Notes under the pieces: model-generated
What the model saw: the letters and a program-made list of their open reading frames with translations, nothing else
Told to the model about the DNA's origin: nothing
The model's database searches: none
Program-made: the position numbers and the translations under genes
Part shown: positions 15,726 through 22,571 of the stretch, piece after piece
Position numbering within the stretch: the stretch's first letter is position 1
Layout of the letters: the number at the start of each line of letters is the position of its first letter
Assembly (NCBI GenBank): GCA_023404095.1
Contig: JAEYDD010000075.1
Location: 372,001-436,000, forward strand
Direction: 5' to 3'
DNA: 64,000 bases
Source of the DNA: Pseudomonadota bacterium
GTDB taxonomy: Bacteria; Pseudomonadota; Alphaproteobacteria; Rhizobiales; Rhizobiaceae

Positions 15726-17021
15726 ATGGCAGGCACGAAAATCACAAAGCGCGTCGTGGATGCAGCGGAGCCCCGCTGTGCCCGCTACACCATATTTGAC
15801 GCCGAAGTGACGGGGTTTGGCCTTCGCGTGTTCCCTTCCGGTCAGAAGTCCTATGTGTTTGAGTATCGGACGGCCGAGGGCGGTCGAACGGCTTCCAAGA
15901 AGCGCGTCACCATCGGCAAGATTGCGGACTTCACGCCAGACGAAGCGAGAAAGCGTGCCGACAAGCTGCGCTCGCTCGTGAAGGTCGGGGAAGACCCCCA
16001 GGCGGAGAAGGCGCAGAACCGCTCAGCCATCACGGTGGAGGATTTGTCCGCTGCCTTCATCAAGGAGCACGTGAAGGCCAAACGGAAGGGCAACACCATC
16101 TCGGCCTACGAGGAAATCGCAGAGCGGCACATAGTTCCGAAGCTAGGCAAGCTCAAAGCAAAGAGCGTTACCCCGGCGCAGGTTGCGAAGCTCCACTTCG
16201 ACATGCGGGAAACCCCTGCGATGGCAAATAAGACTGCCGCTGTTATCAGCTCAATGTTCTCATTTGCCTTCAAAGTGGGCTTGGTCCCGAAGGGCGAAAA
16301 TCCAGCCGGTGGGCTGGAGAAGTATGAAGAGGGGAGTGTGGAGCGCTACCTTTCCACATCCGAGCTGGAACGATTAGGCGCTGCGATCCACCTCGCTGAG
16401 ACCGATGGCATCCCGTGGACGATCGATCTGGAAAAGAAGACCAAGCATTTGCGGAAAGAGGGTCGTACTACCGTCATCGGGGAGCACGCCGCCGCGGCCC
16501 TTCGGCTTTTGGTCTTCACGGGTGCTCGCCTACGCGAAATCCTTCATCTTGAGTGGCGGCATGTCGATCTAGAGCGCGGGCTGCTGCTTCTGCCCGATTC
16601 AAAGACTGGGAAAAAGACCATTGTCTTGAACGCGCCCGCCATGGACGTTCTCGCCAACCTCACGAAGGTGGGGAAATACGTAATAGCCGGCGACACTGCC
16701 GGGACTGACGACGAAAAGCCCCGCGCGGACTTGAAGCGCCCTTGGGAGGCGGTGCGTCGACACGCGGGACTTGAAGATGTGCGGATTCATGACCTGCGGC
16801 ACAACTTCGCCAGCTTCGGGGCAGGGGGCGGCATGGGATTGCCAATAATCGGCAAGCTGCTCGGGCATACGCAAGCAGCAACAACACAGCGTTACGCCCA
16901 CCTGGACACTGATCCTGTCCGGCACGCTGCGGAGGCTATTGGTTCAAGGCTCAAGGATGCGATGGGCGGCCGGAAGGAGCGAAAAGATAACGTTGTCCCA
17001 TTGAAGAAGGACGGGACCTGA
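15726..17021 (+). CDS. tyrosine-type site-specific integrase
   Basis: 431 residues, cytosolic recombinase of the phage-integrase (P4-like) family. N-terminal arm-binding domain: GFGLRVFPSGQKSYVFEYR and VTIGKIADFTPDEARKRA. Core-binding part around residues 100-190. Catalytic residues visible: Arg in TGARLREILHLEW, Lys in SKTGKKTIVL, HDLRHNFAS (HxxR), LLGHTQAATTQRYAHL (His and nucleophile Tyr). ATG at 15726 chosen over 15690; AGAGAG lies upstream. It sits directly inside attL, as expected for insertion into the tRNA-Thr gene at 35611-35686. Intact and probably active. Confidence 0.95.
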   Translation: MAGTKITKRVVDAAEPRCARYTIFDAEVTGFGLRVFPSGQKSYVFEYRTAEGGRTASKKRVTIGKIADFTPDEARKRADKLRSLVKVGEDPQAEKAQNRSAITVEDLSAAFIKEHVKAKRKGNTISAYEEIAERHIVPKLGKLKAKSVTPAQVAKLHFDMRETPAMANKTAAVISSMFSFAFKVGLVPKGENPAGGLEKYEEGSVERYLSTSELERLGAAIHLAETDGIPWTIDLEKKTKHLRKEGRTTVIGEHAAAALRLLVFTGARLREILHLEWRHVDLERGLLLLPDSKTGKKTIVLNAPAMDVLANLTKVGKYVIAGDTAGTDDEKPRADLKRPWEAVRRHAGLEDVRIHDLRHNFASFGAGGGMGLPIIGKLLGHTQAATTQRYAHLDTDPVRHAAEAIGSRLKDAMGGRKERKDNVVPLKKDGT

Positions 17022-17115
17022 CAAGAGACCCGCAGGGATAGGACGGCCATCCGATAAGCCGGTAAGCACCACCGGTTTCCCTGCGGCCAATTTTGGTGCG
17101 GCCAAGGTGCAGGCT

Positions 17116-18288
17116 ATGTCGAGATACTATCCGGCTGTCAGGCAGCCAACGATATGGGAGAAAGATGCAAAATGGCCCCGCGACAGTGCAGACGGCCGAT
17201 TTGTGTTCCTGGGCAACGGTGTTCAGATCGTCGGCGCGGCTCTATTCCCGGGTGAGTGGACCGACAATGACCCGGCGCTAGCCTTTTCCGGCCGCGGCGA
17301 AGTCGTGCACGCAGAAAGAAGACGAACAAAGGAGGTCATTGACTTCATTGGCGCAGCAATTGCTCGCAAAGAAGTTGGCTTTGCTTTGCGTCCTCATGGC
17401 GGGGGCGGTTTCAAGCTGCCCAGAGAAATGGAGGAATGGTCAAGGTTCGGAGCGGACGACTGGAACGTTGATGACTTCGGACCATTCTTCAAGTTCGCCA
17501 CGCTAAGAGGTGAGGCGAAAACTGCATACGGTTCGCCAGACTGGATTTTCGTGGAGAATGCAACATTGGCGGCTTCCATAAGCCGGCGGGTAGGCAACTT
17601 CTCTTCCGGAATGACTGGGTCGATACTGAGGGTTGCTGCCGAGATTGATGCGGACAATCAACGGCGCCTCTCGATTTTCGAGGCGACCGTTATGCTTGCC
17701 CGTTCAATGGCAAAATCATCGGAGCCGTCCACCAAGGGGGAGACGGACCTTTTTGACATCGCCGCCAACATGTTGTTGCGAAAGCTGGCAGAGGGTGAGA
17801 TTTCAGCAACGGGTTTGAATTTTGTGACAAGGCTGCGAGAGCAAATCCCGGCAGAGTATTGGGAGGAGGCAAAGCACACCCTCATCGGATTCGGAACGCG
17901 AACGCATCACCTTCTAGAATTCCTCGATTTGGAGGATGATAACGCTGGTCCCGGTGGCAGCTTGACCCTCGCTAACTCCCAGTCGCCGGCTTGGGTCAAG
18001 ATAATGATTTCCCGAGACGAGCTCTCACCAAAAGAGCCAATGGCAAACGGCGCATTGGCCGCCACAACTGAACCGCCTCAGGCACTTCGCCGCCGTAAAT
18101 CATCACCCTCTCAGGCGCAAATCGGGCAGGCGGTCGAGCAGCTTTGGCCGGATGGCAAGTTGCCCCAAAGACCAGGCGACCGAATGAAGAAGATTATTGC
18201 GCATATTGAAGCCAGAGGGGAAACCGCTCCGAGTCCGTCAAGCTTTGAACGCTACTTCCGAGAAAATACCCCAGAAGCCATCAAGTGA
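17116..18288 (+). CDS. hypothetical protein with C-terminal helical region
   Basis: About 390 residues, not recognised. N-terminal part has FVFLGNGVQIVGAALF and Trp/acidic-rich stretches (MEEWSRFGADDWNVDDFGPF). The C-terminal ~50 residues (QIGQAVEQLWPDGKLPQRPG, then SSFERYFREN) look like a small basic helical, perhaps DNA-binding, module. AAGGTG lies before the ATG. No signal or membrane segment. It is the first gene after the integrase and has lower GC than the flanking chromosome. Confidence 0.65.
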   Translation: MSRYYPAVRQPTIWEKDAKWPRDSADGRFVFLGNGVQIVGAALFPGEWTDNDPALAFSGRGEVVHAERRRTKEVIDFIGAAIARKEVGFALRPHGGGGFKLPREMEEWSRFGADDWNVDDFGPFFKFATLRGEAKTAYGSPDWIFVENATLAASISRRVGNFSSGMTGSILRVAAEIDADNQRRLSIFEATVMLARSMAKSSEPSTKGETDLFDIAANMLLRKLAEGEISATGLNFVTRLREQIPAEYWEEAKHTLIGFGTRTHHLLEFLDLEDDNAGPGGSLTLANSQSPAWVKIMISRDELSPKEPMANGALAATTEPPQALRRRKSSPSQAQIGQAVEQLWPDGKLPQRPGDRMKKIIAHIEARGETAPSPSSFERYFRENTPEAIK

Positions 18289-18403
18289 TGTCACCGTCCG
18301 TCACGAACCGTCAAGACGGTATTTGACGATAACATATTGAAAAATAACGCGCCATTCTTCCTCTCGCCGGACAACATTGCCGGTCCAAGCAAGAGGACAC
18401 CAC
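18289..18403. promoter_or_regulatory. promoter/operator region of the early gene chain
   Basis: Holds the perfect palindrome ACCGTCAAGACGGT (18307-18320), an overlapping CGTCAA/TTGACG inverted pair, and an AT-rich run (AACATATTGAAAAATAA). It precedes the HTH gene that leads the overlapping gene chain, so an operator function is plausible. Confidence 0.4.
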
Positions 18404-18610
18404 ATGGCAGAACCTTCCCAACGCCCTAAGCTCCGCACCGATAAGGCCGCGGAGTATACGGGCCTCTCAGCTTCCACCCTTGAGAAGCTTCGCCTGACCG
18501 GCGGCGGCCCGGCTTACATCAAGCTCGGCAAAGTCGTCGTCTATGACCCCACGGACCTGGAAACCTGGCTTGCTTCCAAGCGCCGCCAGTCCACGTCGGT
18601 CGCAGCTTGA
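18404..18610 (+). CDS. AlpA/excisionase-like helix-turn-helix protein
   Basis: 68 residues of the HTH_17/excisionase type: LRTDKAAEYTGLSASTLEKL (helix-turn-helix), GGGPAYIKLGKVVVYDPTDL and a C-terminal LETWLASKRR. Members act as recombination directionality factors or prophage activators. ATG at 18404 follows AGAGGAC. Its position near attL and the integrase supports an excisionase or early regulator role, but which one is not shown. Confidence 0.8.
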   Translation: MAEPSQRPKLRTDKAAEYTGLSASTLEKLRLTGGGPAYIKLGKVVVYDPTDLETWLASKRRQSTSVAA

Positions 18611-18621
18611 TAGGTGCGGCC

Positions 18622-18825
18622 ATGACGAAAACACAAAACCCGGCTGCGCGGGGCGCAAACCGGGTTCCGGAAATCAAAGCTCTTGGCAGGGCGCTCGATC
18701 TCCAGAACCCTAGCGAAACCCTCCCCGAAAGTCCAGCGGTTCGCGCCCTCGTGCGGCGGTTCCGGCTATCCGTCTACCACGCTCGCGTTGTCTGCGAATT
18801 GGCAGGAATTGGGGGTGCAGCATGA
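18622..18825 (+). CDS. small hypothetical phage-type protein
   Basis: 67 residues. C-terminal RFRLSVYHARVVCELAGIGG may be a short helical DNA-binding region. Starts 11 bases after the HTH gene and its stop overlaps the next ATG (ATGA), so it belongs to the coupled chain 18622-21415. Not recognised. Confidence 0.6.
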   Translation: MTKTQNPAARGANRVPEIKALGRALDLQNPSETLPESPAVRALVRRFRLSVYHARVVCELAGIGGAA

Positions 18826-19118
18826 CCCAGAAACTCATCATCACAGCCCGCATTCTTCCTGATGGCCGGGCCGTCACGGTTATCGGCCGCGATGCTTGGG
18901 CCCTCCGAAACCTTGTCGAAGCTGGCAAGGCGGGGTGCACACCGATCGACCATCCCGGCCCCCGCTGGTCACACTACGTCTTCAAGCTGCGGGGCTTCGG
19001 TTTCGTGATCGAGACTGTCCACGAGAGCCACGGAGGTCCGTTCGCCGGTACGCATGCCCGGTACGTTCTGCGCTCGGACGTTGAGATTGTCGATGCGAGC
19101 GACAGGAGGGCTGCATGA
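18822..19118 (+). CDS. winged-helix-like small protein
   Basis: 98 residues: KLIITARILPDGRAVTVIG, DAWALRNLVEAGKAGCTPI, PRWSHYVFKLRGFGFVIETV and GGPFAGTHARYVLRSDVEI. The pattern (helices, then a beta hairpin with aromatic residues) matches the winged-helix-domain small proteins common in rhizobial prophages. ATGA overlaps at both ends. Possibly a regulator of early phage genes. Confidence 0.7.
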   Translation: MTQKLIITARILPDGRAVTVIGRDAWALRNLVEAGKAGCTPIDHPGPRWSHYVFKLRGFGFVIETVHESHGGPFAGTHARYVLRSDVEIVDASDRRAA

Positions 19119-19579
19119 TGTCGAAAGCCCAATTCCTGACGAAAGCCCGCTTCCTCGGCACTGTTGACATCAAAGGTAAGCCGGTCTCGTTCTTCTCACC
19201 TCCGCATGAGGAGCCCGATTTTCTCTGGGTCGATCTGGAGGAGTTGGCGAAGGTCTTCCTTCCCGACGACGCGGCAATTCGCATGGTGAAGCACTCCCAC
19301 AAGTTTGGAGTAGGGAACCGACCTACCGAAGCCGCCGCAAATGGCGACAGGATTGTGACCATCGTTCCTCATCCGATGGCCCAAGGCTTCTGCGCGTTCA
19401 TCGACCACGAGAACGGGCATGTCGAACTGAACGAAGAGGAGTGGAGCCTAGGTCCGGCCAACTTAGCCTATGTACGCGCCTTTGCTGACGCTCATAGCAA
19501 GTTCATGCCCCTAGAATTTGACGGGCTTTTCGCAGCCTATCGTAATCAGGGCGGACCTCACTTGCGAGGTGCCGAATGA
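19115..19579 (+). CDS. hypothetical protein of the early chain
   Basis: 154 residues, not recognised. Starts with overlapping ATGs (19115 or 19118). Features: FLGTVDIKGKPVSFFSPPHEE, WVDLEELAKVFLP, and C-terminal YVRAFADAHSKFMPLEFDGL. No signal peptide, membrane segment or catalytic motif seen. Overlaps both neighbours by 4 bases. Confidence 0.6.
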   Translation: MMSKAQFLTKARFLGTVDIKGKPVSFFSPPHEEPDFLWVDLEELAKVFLPDDAAIRMVKHSHKFGVGNRPTEAAANGDRIVTIVPHPMAQGFCAFIDHENGHVELNEEEWSLGPANLAYVRAFADAHSKFMPLEFDGLFAAYRNQGGPHLRGAE

Positions 19580-19791
19580 CCAGCCTTCCCCATAATCGTC
19601 AGACCTCCCCCGCACAGGGGGAGGCATCGCCCCAGGTTCAGACCGCCGCCGTGTGGCTTGCGGATCAGGCAGACCCGCCGCGGCTGGCCGTGCCTGTCCT
19701 GAAAGAGCGCTTCGGCCTCTCAGCTCTGGAGGCATGCCAGGCAATCGCCACGGCAGAGCGTTTCCGTACATTGCGGAGGGCTTTCGGCTAA
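19576..19791 (+). CDS. small hypothetical protein
   Basis: 71 residues; second half WLADQADPPRLAVPVLKERF, then GLSALEACQAIATAERFRTL, looks like a short helical HTH-like region common in rhizobial phage small proteins. The start overlaps the preceding stop, and the stop overlaps the next ATG (TAATG). Unknown function. Confidence 0.55.
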   Translation: MTSLPHNRQTSPAQGEASPQVQTAAVWLADQADPPRLAVPVLKERFGLSALEACQAIATAERFRTLRRAFG

Positions 19792-20282
19792 TGCGCGAGT
19801 TCTCCAAAATCACCCCGGCCATGTGGCGCGACAAACGTTTCCGGTCGCTGCCATCGTCGGACGCCAAGCTTGCCTTCATGTTTCTGATAGCGTCCGAACA
19901 TCAAAACAGTGCGGGGGCCTATCGGCTCCCCACCCTCTACGCCTGCAATGACCTCGGCTGGGACGTGGAGCGCTTCACGACCGCACGAGATGAGGTCTTG
20001 GCCTCTGGTCTGGTGGCCTTCGACTCCGAAACGGAGGAGTATTTCTGTCTCGGCTGGTTCAAGGCTAACCCTGCGATGGGTCCCAAACATGCGACCGGCG
20101 TCATGCGTCGAATTTTCGAGATCGAGAGCGACCAAATTCGAGAAGCTGCGGAGGCGGAGTTTTCAGCCTCCCAAGAAGAGAAAACTGCGGCGAAAGAAGC
20201 GCTTAGCGGAAGCGTCCACAGTCTCGACGACTACTCCGGCAGTCGCCTCACCCGTACCCGGTTCCTGCAGGGAGGGCGCTGA
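19791..20282 (+). CDS. phage replication-type protein (helicase-loader/O-like N-terminal domain)
   Basis: 163 residues: REFSKITPAMWRDKRFRSLP, DAKLAFMFLIASEHQNSAGA, YRLPTLYACNDLGWDVERFT, VAFDSETEEYFCLGWFKAN. This is the winged-helix N-terminal domain seen in phage replication initiators and replisome organisers, where tests of colony size and codon reading place it next to a P-type loader. Here it ends in an Ala/Glu-rich helix and no ATPase domain follows, so it may be shortened. ORF frame is open further upstream, but ATG 19791 fits the overlapping chain. Confidence 0.6.
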   Translation: MREFSKITPAMWRDKRFRSLPSSDAKLAFMFLIASEHQNSAGAYRLPTLYACNDLGWDVERFTTARDEVLASGLVAFDSETEEYFCLGWFKANPAMGPKHATGVMRRIFEIESDQIREAAEAEFSASQEEKTAAKEALSGSVHSLDDYSGSRLTRTRFLQGGR

Positions 20283-20283
20283 A

Positions 20284-20826
20284 ATGGGATACCGTATCGA
20301 TAGGGTATCGAGACTGTACCGATATACAGGAGACAAGAGACCGGAGACAGAGACGGAGACTGGAGACAAGACCCAGACCAGAGAAAAAGACAAAGACCGT
20401 GAGAGCGTCACTCGCGCAAAAAGCCGCAACGTCGTGCCGAGCAGCGCGGAAGCCTTTGCTTTGGAGAGGGAGCAAGCATCAACGCCGAGCCCCTATCTCC
20501 CCTCACCTTCAAAGCTACGTTTGCTTACCAGGTTCAGGGTTCTCGTCAGGATTTGGAACCGGATCTTCATCCGGCAATTGATCGGGTTCCGGCTCTTCAA
20601 CAGGAGGGCTCGGAACATCGATCGGAGGGACTTCTGGAATGGGGAATGGCTGTTGCCCCGGTATCGGGTCGGTGGATGGCAAACTCATGGTTTCTTCCGG
20701 TTGCTGGAGTTGGCGGCATCGAGCGGCGCGAGAGAGGCTTTGCCAGCCGGTCCATTATTGCCGGTCAAGTCCCGCCCTCAATCGTCGGCGCCGCTCAAAT
20801 GCCTGCAAAGGAGAAACCCCCGATGA
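20284..20826 (+). CDS. doubtful ORF bridging the early chain
   Basis: 180-residue frame starting MGYRIDRVSRLYRYTG with GGGAGG upstream; it begins one base after the preceding stop and ends with ATGA over the next start, so the coupling pattern favours it. The first 60 residues include a Glu/Thr-rich ETETETGDKTQTREK run like linkers in phage replication genes. Beyond ~20510 it is Arg/Leu-rich and lies opposite a convincing minus-strand gene (20515-20688). Possibly only the first part is real. Confidence 0.3.
   Translation: MGYRIDRVSRLYRYTGDKRPETETETGDKTQTREKDKDRESVTRAKSRNVVPSSAEAFALEREQASTPSPYLPSPSKLRLLTRFRVLVRIWNRIFIRQLIGFRLFNRRARNIDRRDFWNGEWLLPRYRVGGWQTHGFFRLLELAASSGAREALPAGPLLPVKSRPQSSAPLKCLQRRNPR
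20515..20688 (-). CDS. 57-residue proline/acidic-rich protein encoded against the phage strand
   Basis: A minus-strand gene: MSLPSTDPIPGQQPFPIPEV, then repeated P-x-P, VPSPPVEEPEPDQLP and DEDPVPNPDENPEPGKQT. The highly ordered Pro/Glu/Asp composition is unlikely by chance, and similar small Pro-rich proteins are common in rhizobia. A weak GGAAGAA lies upstream of the ATG. Probably disordered. Its orientation against all neighbouring early genes suggests independent (moron-like) expression. Confidence 0.55.
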   Translation of the reverse strand: MSLPSTDPIPGQQPFPIPEVPPIDVPSPPVEEPEPDQLPDEDPVPNPDENPEPGKQT

Positions 20827-21119
20827 CTAGCGTTGTTCCCATGGAAGGGGTGCCAGAAGGCATAGAGCCAATGCGGATAGAGGTTGTTACAGGTACCCTC
20901 TTCAGTCTCGGCAGGGATGACCAGTGGGGCAGATCCGACCTCCTCGCCTGCACCGAAAACATGCAGGTCGTGACAGTCGAGGTTGTCTGGAGCGACGACA
21001 ACCGCACCTGCGTCGCCATCGGTGACAATGTAGCCAAGCTCACAGCCCGGGCGCATATCGCGGCAATGGAATGGGATCTGCCGGTGGTCGAGCGCCGAGA
21101 CACGAGGGCAATGCAATGA
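20823..21119 (+). CDS. hypothetical protein of the early chain
   Basis: 98 residues from the ATG at 20823, which has AAGGAGAAA upstream; a longer frame to 20553 is not supported. Features: GIEPMRIEVVTGTLFSLGRD, LLACTENMQVVTVEVVWSDD, VAKLTARAHIAAMEWDLPVV. Mixed beta then helix, no membrane segment. Stop overlaps the next ATG. Not recognised. Confidence 0.6.
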   Translation: MTSVVPMEGVPEGIEPMRIEVVTGTLFSLGRDDQWGRSDLLACTENMQVVTVEVVWSDDNRTCVAIGDNVAKLTARAHIAAMEWDLPVVERRDTRAMQ

Positions 21120-21415
21120 CCGTCGTTCCCTTCGAGGCTCCCAAACGCCAACGGCCGGTATTGATGCGCCAGGGAGAGACCTACTCGATCCGTCTCGCTG
21201 CCCTCCACGCCAATCGGGACGAAAAGACAATCCGGCGCTGGTGCGAACAATACGGCATCGGCCGGCAGAGCGGTAAGAATGCTCCGATCGATGTTTCGGC
21301 TCTCGGGCTGGAAATGGTGTTGCACGGCGACTTCCAGACGCTGGAGCTTCTCAAGAGCGGCCATGACCGCCATCCCGACGTTGCGGCCTACCGTACTTTT
21401 CTCGATCTGGACTGA
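21116..21415 (+). CDS. helix-turn-helix protein at the usual terminase small-subunit position
   Basis: 99 residues with an HTH-like core YSIRLAALHANRDEKTIRRW followed by CEQYGIGRQSGKNAPIDVSA, then a C-terminal helix. HTH proteins of this kind often end the early operon of rhizobial prophages just before terminase genes. Here the next gene is an internal-virion-type protein instead, so packaging and head genes seem to be missing. Starts within the preceding stop (ATGA). Confidence 0.6.
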   Translation: MTVVPFEAPKRQRPVLMRQGETYSIRLAALHANRDEKTIRRWCEQYGIGRQSGKNAPIDVSALGLEMVLHGDFQTLELLKSGHDRHPDVAAYRTFLDLD

Positions 21416-21513
21416 AAAAACCTAGAAAATGTCCAACGGTGTCCAACGGTGTCGAATGGCCAAGCTTTTGAATTTTAACTAGAATCACTCGCAATCGAAC
21501 GGAGTGATTTGCA
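21416..21513. other. junction with 10-bp tandem repeat and SD-covering hairpin
   Basis: GTCCAACGGT occurs twice in tandem (21431-21450) with a degenerate third unit (21451-21460). Further on, AATCACTC (21483-21490) can pair with GAGTGATT (21502-21509), burying the GGAG Shine-Dalgarno of the 21514 gene. This is the point where head and packaging genes would be expected. Confidence 0.45.
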
Positions 21514-22569
21514 ATGGCCTTCAACTTCGATCCTCGGCTACTCGGTGCCATCGGCAAGGGCCTCATGACTGGCGACAATGCGAGTGAGCAGCTTGCAAAC
21601 GCCTTTGGCGGCATTGCCGACTACCGCAAGCAGAACAAGACCATGGAAATGCTGGGGCGGGACTATCCCGAGCTTGCCCAGGCAGTCGGGGCCGGGCTCA
21701 TCACCCCGACCGAAGGCTTTGGCATGGCGCTGAAGGACAGACAAGAGAGGAAGAAGGCGCAGACGCCCAACCGCAAGTTCCAGACGCTTCCGGACGGCAC
21801 CTATGGCTTTGCGGACGAGACGGCCGCCACGTGGACGCCCCTCGGGAGGGCTCCGAAGGGTGGGGCAAACGGTGACGATGAGCTCGGCTTGAACCTCGTC
21901 TATGGGCAGGACGCTGATGGCAATACCGTTGGGTTCCAGCCTTCGAAGGCCGGCGGCCTCCGTCCCGTCACGCTCCCCCCCGGTGTCCGTCTCACTCCGG
22001 GTACCTCTACCGTCGACCTTGGAACATCGATCGGCATCCGCGATAATCGCAGCGGCGATATCATTCAGCAGGTTCCGAAGGACGTTGCGGGCGCAGCGAG
22101 TGCCGGCGCAGAGGGAAAGGCCGCAGGAGAGGCCAAAGCGGCGCTCCCTGGCGCCCGGGCGATGGCCACCGAACTAGATCGGCAAATCAACTCGCTGTCC
22201 GAAGACCCATACCTTGATCGGATGGTGGGGCCTATGGATTCTCGGCTTCCGAACTGGTCCGCAAGCTCGGCACGTGTCCAAAGCAAGCTCGACCAACTTG
22301 GCGGCGGCGCATTCCTTCAGGCGCGCGACATGCTCAAGGGCGGCGGCGCCATCACGGATTTCGAGAGCAAGCGTGCCGAAGCGGCCTTTGCCCGGCTGAA
22401 TACCGCACAGAACGAAGGCGATTTCCGGGAAGCGCTGGAAGATTTCCGCTATTGGGTCCAGGCGGGCGTTACGAAGCTTGAGGAAAGATCCGGCGCCGGC
22501 CAAGGAGGTGCGGGAGCGCCATCTGGCGGCCCGACCGTCAATGACCTTCTACGCAAGTACGGTGGCTGA
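21514..22569 (+). CDS. putative phage internal virion/ejection protein 1
   Basis: 351 residues: FDPRLLGAIGKGLMTGDNAS and ANAFGGIADYRKQNKTMEML at the N-terminus, a Gly/Pro-rich middle, then a helical C-terminal part (DQINSL-like heptads, QARDMLKGGGAITDFESKRA, EALEDFRYWVQAGVTKLEER). This resembles internal core or ejection proteins of podoviruses infecting rhizobia. It starts the late block and is followed after 2 bases by the 696-residue gene. Function inferred from context. Confidence 0.6.
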   Translation: MAFNFDPRLLGAIGKGLMTGDNASEQLANAFGGIADYRKQNKTMEMLGRDYPELAQAVGAGLITPTEGFGMALKDRQERKKAQTPNRKFQTLPDGTYGFADETAATWTPLGRAPKGGANGDDELGLNLVYGQDADGNTVGFQPSKAGGLRPVTLPPGVRLTPGTSTVDLGTSIGIRDNRSGDIIQQVPKDVAGAASAGAEGKAAGEAKAALPGARAMATELDRQINSLSEDPYLDRMVGPMDSRLPNWSASSARVQSKLDQLGGGAFLQARDMLKGGGAITDFESKRAEAAFARLNTAQNEGDFREALEDFRYWVQAGVTKLEERSGAGQGGAGAPSGGPTVNDLLRKYGG

Positions 22570-22571
22570 CT

